This document shows positions 46,373 through 57,542 of a DNA stretch of 64,000 nucleotides, one piece after another. The notes beneath the pieces were generated by a model. It made no database searches, had not been told where the DNA came from, and was given only the letters and a program-made list of their open reading frames with translations. The DNA lies in NCBI GenBank assembly GCA_037367405.1, contig JAZKJV010009782.1, forward strand, positions 341,166 through 405,165. Reading direction: 5' to 3'. A program made the translations under genes and the position numbers. Position 1 is the first letter of the stretch. Each line of letters starts with the position of its first letter. This DNA comes from Ottelia alismoides. Its lineage: Eukaryota; Streptophyta; Magnoliopsida; Alismatales; Hydrocharitaceae.

Positions 46373-47573
46373 TAGGGTGGAGCATGGGTCAGGGCCGGCC
46401 CGACCCAGCTCGTTGCCCGGCCCGCTCAAGCCCGACCCAGGCCCAAGCCCACTTCATTAATGGGCGGGCCTGGGCCTGAATTTTGGCCCATTTAGTATGT
46501 CGGGCCGGGCTCGGGCTTGTAAAAACCCAACCCATTAGCCCACGGGCCGGCCCGACCACAAGCCCACTTCCAGGCCCGGCCGGCCGGCCCGACCCGCGGC
46601 CCGCCGCCCGCCCTCTAACCTAATAGCGCCCCCAACCCTAATTTCATTTGCTCGTAACTAAGTCCCCCGACTCCCCCGCTACCCCTCCCTCCCCAGGACC
46701 CCATCCCACCCGCCGTCACCCGACTCCCCTCGTTTGCGCCCTCACCTCCTGCTGCCCTGCCGGCCGCCCCTGCTCGGCCCGGCCGCACGCTCCGCCGAGC
46801 TTCCCTCCCACCGCCCACCCCCCCGCGGCCCGCCAGCACCTCCACCTCCTGCCCTGTCGCCCCACCCAGCCTTCCCTCCCTCCGCGGCTCCGCCCGCACG
46901 CGAGCACTTCGCGTGAGTCGCCTCCAACCTTGTCGACCTCCCAGCCGCGCGAACGCCACCAGTCGACCCTCCCCTCCGGCTGTGCGAACGCCACCAGTCC
47001 AGCCTCCCATCCAGCTGTGCGAACGCCACCAGTCCACCCTCCCATCCGGCCGCACGAATGCTACCAGTCCACCCTCCCCTCTGGCCGCGCGAACGACTGG
47101 AAATCCTCTCCGCCTTCCAGTGGGGCCATCGACCGGCTGCGGACTGCGGGCTGCGGCCATCGTCATCACCTCCCAAGTCATTGTTGTTCGTCACACGCAC
47201 GGAGGAGGTATATTGCTCCCTCTCTTGAATTTTTTTATTAATGGAATGTGAATTAGAATGTGAATATCAATTTGAATGTGTAGTAGAATGTGAATTAGAA
47301 TGTGAATTATAGTGTTAATGTGAATTAGAATGCTTAGGAACCCCCTATAATCCATCATTCTGCGTGGCTTTTAATAACATAGATCTATGCGGGATTTGTT
47401 CATGGGCCGGCCCGACCCAGGCCCGACCCATCATAAGTCGGGCTGGGCTCGGGCTTGGGCTCAGTCCTTGGAAAATAGGCGGGCCTGGGCCCGGCCCGTG
47501 GGCCCGATCATATAAATGGGCCTGGGCTGGGCTAGGCTGGGCCCGGCCCGAGCCCGGCCCATGCTCCACCCTG
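46373..47573. mobile_element. hAT element (1201 bp) inside the Harbinger transposase gene
   Basis: The termini read TAGGGTGGAGCATGGG on the left and CAGGGTGGAGCATGGG on the right, reverse-complemented. The target duplication CCTTCTAA occurs at 46365-46372 and 47574-47581. Subterminal DNA is GGCCCGACCC/GGGCCGGGC-rich. The GC-rich interior (46560-47230) has long open frames on both strands but no transposase or recognisable domain. It is non-autonomous and younger than the Harbinger insertion. Confidence 0.92.
46946..47095. repeat. 35-bp minisatellite inside the hAT element
   Basis: GAACGCCACCAGTC-type units start at 46951, 46986, 47021, 47056 and partly 47091, a constant 35-bp step. A 35-bp period shifts frame at every unit, so the apparent proteins across it are not real. 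Confidence 0.9.
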
Positions 47574-47767
47574 CCTTCTAAGCACGCTAGGTTTCATTCG
47601 GAAGTTTTGGAAGGCACGGTCACCGTGTCCTTCAAGCATCTCCTTGACCCATTCTCTGCCGGTTAAAGCCTGTGTATGCAATGGTCGAGGGATCCGTCTA
47701 CCCTCCTCTACCCACTCCTCTACTGCCAAAGCTCCTACTACGCCAGCACATGCCACCAATATGCCAC

Positions 47768-48905
47768 CAATAACAGACGCACAAGGCAATCATAGACCGC
47801 GAAGATGTGGTGCCTTCTTTTTTATATCAATGTGTCTTGCTTGGTTTTTTTGGTGTTTGTAGTTGGTTAACAGAACTTTTATCTGAATCTGTTGGAGACA
47901 TGTTCTTTTTCTATGACATTGTCATGTTTATTTTAGTTTCTAGCGTACCGCACGGTCTAAATGGACTCGGCCGATGAGAGGTGCAGTTGTGGATATCCGT
48001 TGCTTCTTAGGTATGAGGAGGGGTCAGAACATCCAGTGAGACATCTATTCTACCTCTGCTCGGTAAATCGATGCAGAACTCGGAAGCCGAACGCGCGAGC
48101 TTCAAGGACGACGAAAAATTTGGCGGATGAGTTTTTCTTCATAGCGCAACGTCTTGAGAAAAAGAGGCAGAGAACAGAGAATTGCAGCAGCAGATTCAAT
48201 CTACCTTGCGAGAGGTACATGAAAAGGAGCTCGAACTGGGTCACCTTTACTCGGAGCTAGAGGATGAAGGAGGGCAGAGATCTTCCCTATTGGAAATGGT
48301 GGACTCACTTCGACTGCAGCTGCGGGACGCCGGACTAACGGAAGTGGACGAGCACGTGGTGGACAAACACGTCATCAGATAGGTCGTGTTGTGTCAGGCC
48401 GTACTCAGTGCATCTATTGTACGAGTCAATCTGTATCCAGTGCCTTCGTCCTCTCACACTTGTATCTAACAAGCTCTCCTAATAAAATCGCTATTCAGTG
48501 ATGTTTTCGTATGACGTAATGGTCTTTTTTGCAGATGGTTTTTTGGCTTGGCGTCCTCCCGAATTAAAAGTTACAATTTTACATGCGAATGTTTTCAAGT
48601 AATGCTTGGTTCGGTGCTTCTTCTTTTACGGATTATTTTTTTGTTATATCGGCGATATGGCGCGACAGAATATGTCTACTTGTTTTAATAGGAAAACTCA
48701 TGCTTTCTATTTCATCCAATAAGAAAATAAATATTATCCCTCAATCATGACAACAGTCATTACATCCAATCAAAACATCACATCGTGTCACACTCATCTC
48801 CAACACAACCCCCTTCCCAACCAAACACCTACTATTACGACCCTCTCAACCCTCTCACAGTTTACTATTTATAGGTTTACCCCAACCCACCAACCAAACG
48901 ATCCC
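47768..48905. repeat. Harbinger right inverted arm
   Basis: Mirror of 44167-45345. It ends at the terminus next to the TAA at 48906-48908. The transposase start codon (47789) lies just inside its inner edge. Confidence 0.9.
47961..48382 (+). pseudogene. GRF-type zinc-finger / coiled-coil frame in Harbinger right arm, frameshifted
   Basis: Second copy of the left-arm protein, starting MDSADERCSCGYP. It keeps the C-x-C-G pair that the left copy has lost, and the FYLCSVNRC ligands. A 1-nt deletion near 48155 (after FFFIAQRL) throws the coiled-coil part into another frame, where it resumes as QQQIQSTLREVHEKELELG to 48382. Each arm thus has a different defect, and neither encodes the full ancestral protein. 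Transcription would run outward to the right terminus. Confidence 0.75.
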
Positions 48906-48913
48906 TAAGAATA

Positions 48914-49070
48914 CTAGGCATCTACTTTATCAACTTCTTCAGGTATTATAACCTTGGAGGGATTAGACAGAAAATCAGTAAACTCCTGGAAGGGAGATTT
49001 ATAAAACTTGGTTTATGAAGAAGTCCGGTGTGAGGAAGCCATAAGTCTTCATGAGACAGCCAAATGTAGC
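48914..49070 (-). pseudogene. RPS2: 40S ribosomal protein S2 (uS5) pseudogene, exon 2
   Basis: On the minus strand the acceptor TTTTCAG (intron side ending at 49071) leads into ATFGCLMKTYGFLTPDF, the conserved C-terminal block that follows GNFVK in RPS2. A small deletion near 49018 removes the W-R-E region and shifts frame. The other frame then reads TKFYKSPFQEFTDFL, again RPS2-like, and ends in a TAG stop at 48916-48914. The Harbinger target duplication starts 5 bp beyond that stop. It joins exon 1 at 58555 through a 9.5-kb intron. Confidence 0.85.
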
Positions 49071-49828
49071 CTGAAAATAGAACACATGATTTCAATGCTG
49101 GGGGAAATACACAAGCACCCGCATCCAATTGAGTCCACACACTTGCAACGTAAAGATAAAGCAAAGTGAAACACATATAAATGAAAGAAAGTAGTCTACA
49201 CTTGAAATCAACAACAAGCATGATCAAACAAACCAACTAAATCATTTGTGTATAACCTTTCCTATCTAGCAATAAGCATGTCAAGCAGAAAATCAGTCAT
49301 GAAAACAACCAAACAAATTAGATCTCCACGTGAAAACAACTCAAGATTACCGGCAAAATACTAGAAAGAGAAACATGATCGTAAATTTAGGATGCCAATA
49401 AATTAGCAGAGTAGTTAAATAGAAGGGGAGATGTATGTCACACACCATAAAAACCTCTAACAATAACTATTCATAATAAGTAACCAACTGCCAAAGTACA
49501 AAATGTCCTCCCCGCAACAGATATCTGGGACAAGTTCAAGGCCATGTTGTACCTCGTATGGTTCTTTTGTTCAAGAGGCTTGGGGTTCTGCTAAGACTCC
49601 TTAGCCATTGCTTTTTTTGTTAAGGCCATGCCAGTTATATGGTTAATCTTACTTTTCTGAGTTAAAGGTCATCATGTAGAGCATTTTCTAGATGTATAGG
49701 ATACATGCCCCTCAATCTGAGCATCATGTATATATCATCTCATATTACTGGAAGTGAATACATGAGTCCTATTATCATTTTGTTCAAGAGGCTTGGGATG
49801 CTATGAAAACTCTTTAGCCTTTGCTTTT

Positions 49829-52080
49829 TGTTGGAAAAGAAAAGAGCCCACCCATGTGTTTAGTACCACATGGGGGAGCGGTCATTGTTGGGTCTGTCCG
49901 TGGGGCTATATAAGGAGCCCCACACCCCCTGTACTCATTGAGAACTTCAATAGAAGAAACACCCAATTCAGGGGCTTCTCCCGTGGTTTCATCCCGCTCC
50001 TCTCGGAGTAGGGTTCCACGTAAAATCATGGTGTTCCCATGTTTATCTTTCTTGTCTATTGCTCTGTTTTATCGTTCCGCTTCCGCTTTATATTTTTCTA
50101 CATGGTATCAGAGCGGGTTCGATTCTCGAGATCTTTCATGTTATTGTTTTTGTTTGAGATTCGAGTTTTGATATGTTGAAGATTATTTTTTCCATAAAGT
50201 TCATATTAAGTCTGTTTAAGAAATTCTAGGGTTTCACATAAAACCCTAATCAAGATCTAGGTGTTGGCAACGCTCCATCGGCACGGGCTGCGCAGCTCTG
50301 CCGCATCTCCAGCTCGAAGCCACTGCAGTTCTCGCAGAGCTCGAAGCCAGCCTGAGCAGGCCGTCCAACTCATCCTCCGTTTCGACAATCTCAGCATCTC
50401 ACGAATAATTTTATGCAAGAGGCGCAGGTCACGCGCGCATCCCTGGCGCGATTCTCCCGCTCGTACTGGCGGCATCCTGTAGGCTTGCCCTAGCCCCACT
50501 CAAGGCGGCGTTCTTTCGCGCGCCTGTCCAGTCCGCAGGCGGCGGAGCCCAGCCGTGCCCAAGCAGCACTACAGGCGGCGCTCCTTGTTCTCCACACGCG
50601 CGCGCCTAGCCGCGGCTCCCTGCCGTTGGACCCTCCAATGTCGCACGCGCACCCCAGGCGGTTCCCCCTCCAGAAGCCTCCAACGACCTCCCTCGGCGGC
50701 GGCGCCCCACTCCTCCGATCCCCGCGAGCTCTCAGGCTGCTCTGTGCGCCCTCCGACGGGGCTGACATCCAGATCGTGCAACGGCGGCGGAGAGATGCCC
50801 CCCCGCCCCCCATCGGGGGCAACATGTGGTTCGTGGAAAGTAGTGTTCCCAGAACCTTAAAAAAAATGAAGAGGGCCACGTTGGAACGGCCTTGCTTTTT
50901 GGGAGCGGTGCATTTGGGCTTTTTGGGTCATCTGTGATTTTTTTTGGGAGGAGGATATTACTGTAAGGACCAAGTGGATTTCTTGGTTAAAAAAAGGGGA
51001 ACGGTGAAGAAGCATCCGTTAATAAAAAGAAGGGGAGGGGGAGTTGTCATGTCTTAAAAAAAGGGGATCATTACTTGCAAAAAAATTTTAAAAAAAAGAG
51101 GTATTTATTTCGAAAAAAGGCTGCGTACAAGAAAAAAGCCGTACGCGAAATTTCAAAAAAAAAGCGAAAAGGCGCATACATTTGAAAAAGCCGTACACAA
51201 ATTGCAAAAAAAATGATCAAAAGCCGAAAAAAATATGTAACGGCTTATTTAAAAAAAATGTTTTCAAAAAAATGATGACGGCTTAAAAAAAATGAAAAGT
51301 CGCAAGTATGTTTTGTTTTCCCTTATTTATATGCTTCTCCCAACTTGTCTTTATTTTCATTATTCTCACAAGTTTGGGAGAAAGGGGGAGTAAAAGCCAT
51401 ATGCATCCTACATCATTGACTGACAGACCAAACACTCCAGATTTCACAGAATATCAAGACATCTTCACTGTGCATCGATCTTCGTCGTGGTGTCTCTATC
51501 CTCGGCATCGACTCCGTACTGGATTTGTTTTCTTTAAGGCACGACGGAGACAAAGTCCGGTGACCCGCAGGCACGACTGAGACAGAGATCCGGTGACCAT
51601 GCAGGCACGACAGAGATAGTCCGGTGACCTTCCAGGCACGACAGAGATACGTTCCGGTGACCTGATATACCCGTCAGCAAGCGGGTTTGTCTACCAGTTG
51701 CGGATACATACGTTTATTGTGGTGATTTCAAGTGAAGATGTAATGGTGTATATTTTCCTTTATTGTTGCAAGTTGCAGCTGTCCCAGCTACCAACTTGAG
51801 GGGGAGTGTTGGAAAAGAAAAGAGCCCACCCATGTGTTTAGTACCACATGGGGGAGCGGTCACTGTTGGGTCTATCCGTGGGGCTATATAAGAGGCCCCA
51901 CATCCCCTGTACTCATTGAGAACTTCAATAAAAGAAACGCCCAATTTAGGGGCTTCTCCCGTGGTTTCATCCCGCTCATCTCGGAGTATGGTTCCACATA
52001 AAATCATGGTGTTCCCATGTTTATCTTTCTTGTCTATTGCTCTGTTTTATCGTTCCGCTTCCGCTTTATATTTTTCTGCA
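49829..52080 (+). mobile_element. Young non-autonomous copia-type LTR element (TRIM/LARD-like, 2252 bp)
   Basis: The 5' LTR is 49829-50102 and the 3' LTR 51807-52080, each 274 bp with TG...CA ends. By eye they differ at 12 positions (about 95.6% identity). The primer-binding site TGGTATCAGAGC is at 50103-50114 and the polypurine tract TTGAGGGGGAG at 51796-51806. The target duplication is CTTTT (49824-49828, 52081-52085). The LTR has a TATATAAGG promoter box at 49907-49915. The interior encodes no gag or pol: 50270-50860 is GC-rich and 50940-51300 A-rich. Replication would depend on proteins from an autonomous copia element. Confidence 0.95.
51538..51663. repeat. Short tandem repeat in the TRIM-like element (four units of 31-34 bp)
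   Basis: Units begin GGCACGAC and end TCCGGTGAC plus a variable tail. They lie about 140 bp before the polypurine tract. Confidence 0.85.
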
Positions 52081-53240
52081 CTTTTTTTTAAGTTCATGCT
52101 GGTTATATGATTAGTCTAACTTTTATGAGTTCAAGGCCATGTTCAGCATTGTCGAGATGTAATGGCTGCATGCCGCTCAATCTAAGCTTCATGTATATAT
52201 CATCTCATATTACTGAAAGCGGTAACATGACAGCAGAATATCAGGCTTGTGTGCGAAAAAACATAACTTTGGGTTGGCTTTTATTACAGCCAATTAACAT
52301 CTAAAAAACAATTGTGGAGGATCCAGTTGAGTTCAGAAAAAAGAAGAGAAAGGATACATTTTCACAGAACTCGGGGACAAAGAATTACTATTGTAAAAGG
52401 TACAAATAGCACGACAATTCTAAACATAGAAAAATTCAACAGGAACGCCTATAAATTAAATTCAACAAAAAAGCAAAGTCAGTATCCAGATATATTCCTT
52501 AGCAGCCTTGCTGCAAACCTGCTTATGGTCAAAGGTCGACTATATTGGTAATAAGAAAATGAAACCATAACATGGTCTGGATTAAAAACCATTGACAACA
52601 TTTTCTATTATAAATATCCGCAACATATAATAAAAGGAGTACTCATTCATCTAGTCCCATTGAATATATGAAACTTCAGCATAATACTATATCTAAATAT
52701 AGAAAATACAACATGAATGAGAAAAGCAAAACAATTTTATTGGGTTCAAAGCTTTGAAATAAAGATGTAGGAACAAAGATTAGAGGAATGCCACATACCT
52801 AGACAAGAGAACATATTTTGTGCTATTACCAGGACGTATGAACAAAAAGATAATATGCTCAAATAGTTTTTTTAAGACCATATCATTCCCTGCTTAGCAT
52901 CGGATATCCATATTTCTGCATTAGCTTTATGCCTTTTTTGCAAAATTATGTAGGTATGATACGGAGTTTATATACAATAAATATTTACTCGACTAATTTT
53001 ATTCTGACAAAACATCCTCAAAGCTTAAAATTTTATTTTTAAACTCCGCACAATGTGAAGTCCACTAAGAACGATTGTGTTAAGGGGAAATACTGGGATA
53101 CTTTGTGAGAGGCCTAAGGGTTCCCTTATATAGGAGAAGAACCCTTGGGCAAATTACAAAAGGATGAAATAGAAAACTAAAAATTACATAAAGACACATA
53201 CTAAAGATAGCAACTATCCTAAATTATCTCAACACTCCCC

Positions 53241-56200
53241 TCAAGCTGGAGCGTAGATATTAATGAGACTCAGCTTGGAACAACATTTCTGATAAGGTCC
53301 TCTTGCTAGAGCCTTTGTGAGTATATCTGTTGTCTGATCTCTGGAGCTGACATGCATAATGGTGATAATACCTTTCTGTATCATGTCACGGGTGTAGTGA
53401 CAATCCACCTCTATGTGCTTTGTCCTTTCATGGAAGGCTGGATTATTTGCAATGAAGAGAGCTGCTTGATTATCACATTGGAGGTGCATGGGAAGAGGTA
53501 CTTCTATGGTCAGGTCAGTAAGAACGGATCTGACCCACATCATCTCTGTACTAGCCTGTGCCATGGCCCTGTATTCTGATTCAGCACTTGATCTAGCAAC
53601 CATAGTCTGCTTCTTGCTCTTCCATGAAACCAGAGAATTCCCTATGAACACAGCAAATCCAGACGTAGACTTTCTATCCTTTGGACACCCAGCATAGTCT
53701 GCATCTGCATATGTTGTTACTGAAAGAGATGTGCCTCTGCTGAAAAGAAGTCCAGTACCAGGTGAAGTCTTTAAGTATCTCAAAATCATATGGACTGCAT
53801 CCATATGTGCTTGTCTGGGCTGCTCCATGAACTGACTCACTTTGCTAACCGCAAATTCTATGTCAGGCCTGGTAATAGTTACATATAGAAGTTTGCCAAC
53901 AAGCTCTCTGTATCTTCTCTTGTCGACCTCCTCAGTATCATCATCATAGAACTTCATGCTTGGGTCAAGCGGAGTAATGGCAGGTCTACAATCTGCCATG
54001 CCAGTTTCTGAAAGAAGATCTATAACATATTTTCTCTGGATCATTACAAGACCCCGTTGATTCCTGGCAAACTCTATTCCGAGGAAGTAACGTAAATGTC
54101 CAAGGTCCTTGATCACAAACTGTTGACCTAGGAAATCCTTGGCATCCTGAATACCCTGCTCATCATCCGCTGTAATAATGATGTCATCAACATAAACAAG
54201 AATGACTGTAATACCTCTGTGGGTCTTCTGTATTAACAAGGAGAGATCAGCAGTTGATCTCGCAAACCCTTGCCGCTCTATCAAGTCCGAGAGCTTTTGG
54301 AACCATGCTCTTGGACTTTGCTTGAGGCCATAGATAGCCTTGTGCAATCTGCAAACCTTCTGACACTCCCCCTCAGCAGCAAACCCAGGTGGCTGCTGCA
54401 TGTAGACCTCCTCTTGTAGGTCACCAAAGAGAAATGCATTATTTACATCAAGCTGATAAAGAGGTCAATCTCGTGTCACAACAACAGCAAGGAGAATGTG
54501 CAGAGTAGAATGTCTGGCAACTGGTGAGAAAGTATCATGATAGTCTACCCCATATGTTTGAGTAAATCCTCATGCCACAAGTCTCGCCTTATAGCGAACC
54601 ACACTGCCATCCGCACGGTGTTTCACAGTGAACACCCATTTGCATCCCACGACTGATGCATCTATAGGAGCAGAAACAAGGCTCCACGTACCACGTGATT
54701 GTAGCGTAGCCATCTCCTCCTCCATGGCTAACCTCCACTGACTATCTTTGAGAGCCTCCTGATATGTCTGCGGTATCTGTACGGCTGATAGTGCTAGCGT
54801 AAATCTCCTGAAATCCTCTGACAACCTGCTCAAAGAAGTTTGGGCTGCAATAGGGTAAGTAGCACACGCTCGTTTCTGCTTTCGCAGAGCAATTGGTACG
54901 TCAAGATCATCTGCTACGTCCTAGACCTGTATATTTCCCTCTTGAGAGGGTGCCTGCTCCTCCTGTTGTACAGTTAACTCAGTGGTGCCATCAGTAGAGA
55001 TAATATGCTCATTACATACCTGAGGCGTGCTGGATGATGGGCAAGGCCTGTGAGCATGGCAAATAGAGCGAGGTCAGCGAGGAACAACATGAGGTAAGAA
55101 CTGAACCAATGAAGGTGGTGGTGGCGGAGTTGGTGGTGGTGGTGATGGCGGAGGAGGTGGTGGCGGTGGAGGAGGAAGAGGTGAAGGTGAAGAGCCAACT
55201 GTAGGAGGTGGTGGCATGTATATCTCATCATAAGAGTCAGATGGAGTAAGTCGGTCACCTGTAGGAGAAAAATACATGACCGATTCAAAGAACGTAACGT
55301 CAGCACTAACATAATATTTTTGGCTTAGTGGATCAAAGCAGCGATACCCCTTTTGGGTACGAGAGTAGCCGACAAATACACACTTGACAGCTCTAGGAGA
55401 GAGCCTGTCACGCCTTGGAGAGACATCATGAACAAATGCAACAAATCCAAACACACGAGGTGTAAGAGAGAAGAGATCCTTCTCGGGAAACGCAATCGAG
55501 TAAGGAATCTTTTCTCCTAACACGGATGAGGGCCTACGATTTACCAGATAGCAAGCAGTAAGGACAGCATCACCCCAGTAAGAATGAGGAGCACGGCTCT
55601 GTATCAACAATGTTCTGGTTACATCAAGTAAGTGACAGTGTTTGCGCTCAGCAATACCATTCTGCTGGGAAGTGTAGACACATGAGGTCTGGTGTACAAT
55701 GCCATGGGATCTAAGGAGCTCGGAAAGATGTAAGGTGCAAAATTCTAAGGCATTGTCAGAACGAATATACTTGACATTGGCAGAAAAGATATCTTTATTT
55801 CATTAATAAAATACTTGATAGTGGATCCAGCCTCAGACTTATTTTTCAATAAGAAGACCCAAGATAGTCTAGAAAAATCATCGACAGCTACAAGATAAAA
55901 ACGGTGTCCTTGGAGATCAGGAACACGACTAGGACCCCAAATGTCTAAATGAAGGAGCTCAAATAGCTTAGAGCTGCTCCGACTCTGACGGGATGGAAAG
56001 GATGAACGGTGATGCTTTCCAAGTTGGCATGCTTCACACTGAAAGGAGGATCGTGTAGAAATCTGAGGCAAAACATGACATAACTTCTGCAGAGGAAGAT
56101 GTCCAAACCTAAGGTGCCACAAGGAGAGATAGGTCCAGTAGGTATAACAGAAACACTAGCATGAGAAGGTTGGACCAGTCTATAGAGTCCCTGCTGCTCA

Positions 56201-57542
56201 CGGTCACTTCCAATCACCATGCCCGTGAGTATGTCCTGAAATACAAGAGATGAATGGTCAAAGATGGCACGACAATGCAGATCCTTGGTAAGCTGACTAA
56301 TAGAAAGTAAATTCATTTAAAATGCAGGAGCATATAAAACATTTCTCAGACGCATAGATGGTGTCAACTGCACCTCCCCCTGTCCTATAACAGGTAAATG
56401 GTCGCCGTTAGCAATAACGACCCATCTGCCGGGTGGTATAGTCCTATAGGACTTCAGTTGCGTTTTGTCTCCACACAGGTGGTGAGAAGCACCAGAGTCC
56501 ATAATCCACTCTGTCATATCTGTATTCGTACTACCAGTAAATGCATAGGTGATACCTGAGAAGCTGGCTGCTGTAGCGGTATCTGTCATGGTGTTAGCAC
56601 TAGGAGTCATGATCTCTCGAATGCGAGAGACAATATCATCCAGGCGCGGATCAGCCTGTGGAGCTGAAGTCTCTGAAGACACAATCTGCTCTGCTGCTTG
56701 ACCAGAAACAGGATATCCATGCTTCTGATAGCATGTATCCTCTGCATGTCCAGGCTTGCAGCAGTAGGTGCAGGGTCCACAATGTCGTCCACCGCCTCTT
56801 CCTCGGAGTGTACGTCCTCTGGACTGGATCACCCCACCTCGACCACGAGAAGCGACCATTGGTGAGGAGTGCGAAGATGTGGATGTCGACGGGATAGTGA
56901 GCCGGCTGAGACGACTATAGGCCTCCTCGATAGGGGGAATGTCTGCTCCAGTAAGAAGATGAGTACGCACAGCATCATATTCTTTATCAAGTCCAGCCAT
57001 GAAAACTCCATCGTGGAGTTCCTATACGTCTTCTGCTGCTAAATAGATGTCGTGATGGGCATGTAGCTATGGAGTTTTTCAAACATGCCACGTAGCGAAG
57101 AATAGTAAACATGCAAGGGGCGACCATTCTGCTTGGTGTTGTAGATATCAAACTGTAGTTAAAGGATTTTGGCTTCATTCTTCGCATGTGCATAGGTGGA
57201 AGCCAAAGTGTCCCACATTGCCTTAGCAGTGGGCTGATTTAGTATATCGTTGGCTATCTCTGTAGAAAGGGTCCCACAAAGCCAAACACGTGCGTATGCA
57301 TCATCTTGCTTCCAAGAAGCATTTGCTCCGGTCTTGTCCTCTGGCTCTGGATCTGTCAGGATGTGCTCCTTGTTGTTGCACTGCATGAGGGTGAGGAACT
57401 GCATGGGGCACAATTCATAGTTGGTCCCATGCATCTTAACGATGGGAGCCGGACCCTTGAAGGTTCCGGACGAGAAGATGTCACCTTTGTTGTCTGACAT
57501 ATTGATAGCCAAATAACGAAACTCGATCGGAGGATAGACCAA
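53241..57542 (-). pseudogene. Copia gag-pol of the intronic element, several lesions
   Basis: Gag starts near 57500 (MSDNKGD), is frameshifted near 57150, and contains the zinc knuckle CTYCCKPGHAEDTC (about 56770). Protease has WIMDSGASHH (about 56500), and an in-frame TAA follows at about 56317. The pre-integrase H-x-R-x-G-H and C-E-A-C region spans 56120-56020 after a frameshift. Integrase has LDIWGP, IRSDNALEF and QQNGIAERKH across another frame break near 55790. A proline-rich linker lies near 55150. RT has CKWVFTVKHRADGS (54620), two nonsense codons at 54567 and near 54465, YGLKQSPRAWF and the intact YVDDII. RNase H has YADADYAG and AESEYRAM, with the stop at 53241. Structure suggests an Ale/Retrofit-like copia. 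The last 386 codons are unbroken. Confidence 0.9.

Larger units (their letters stand above)
45423..47789 (-). pseudogene. PIF/Harbinger DDE transposase, interrupted
   Basis: Read on the minus strand. Exon 1 starts at 47789 and contains LTGREWVKEMLEGHGDRAF. It is cut by the hAT element (46373-47573), then continues as RNMDVDEQVCIFLY and FQHSTETISRHI to 46095. A GT-AG intron is predicted at 46094-45994. Exon 2 carries the catalytic triad: D in AIDGTYI (45975-45973), D in YLVDCGYAN (45753-45751) and E in NVERTFGVW (45609-45607). Lesions besides the hAT are a TAA at 45954-45952 and a frameshift after WKKRF near 45590. The last conserved block (CIIHNFIR, ending at 45423) is therefore in another frame. 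It belongs to the DDE_Tnp_4 type. It would cut and rejoin element ends at TWA sites, but this copy is dead. Confidence 0.9.
44167..48905 (-). mobile_element. PIF/Harbinger transposon (4739 bp) with TAA target duplication
   Basis: The termini GGGATCGTTTGGTTGG and their mirror are flanked by TAA (44164-44166, 48906-48908), the PIF/Harbinger target. Inverted arms run from the ends to about 45345 on the left and 47768 on the right. Each arm carries a zinc-finger/coiled-coil frame. The centre encodes a DDE transposase on the minus strand and is interrupted by a hAT element. Without the hAT, the transposon is about 3.5 kb. Arms over 1 kb long are far longer than the short termini usual for this superfamily. 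It sits 5 bp beyond the RPS2 stop codon. Confidence 0.92.
49569..52240. repeat. 213-bp tandem duplication, second unit split by the TRIM-like element
   Basis: Unit 1 is 49569-49781. Unit 2 starts at 49782 (GTTCAAGAGGCTTGGG), is broken at 49828 and resumes at 52081, continuing to about 52240. Shared blocks include CATGTATATATCATCTCATA. The retroelement insertion is younger than the duplication. Confidence 0.8.

Noticed and set aside
46615..47251. Several 110-197 codon frames on both strands in the GC-rich hAT interior
   Set aside because: They overlap each other on both strands and cross a 35-bp minisatellite that changes frame at each unit. No transposase or other domain is visible.
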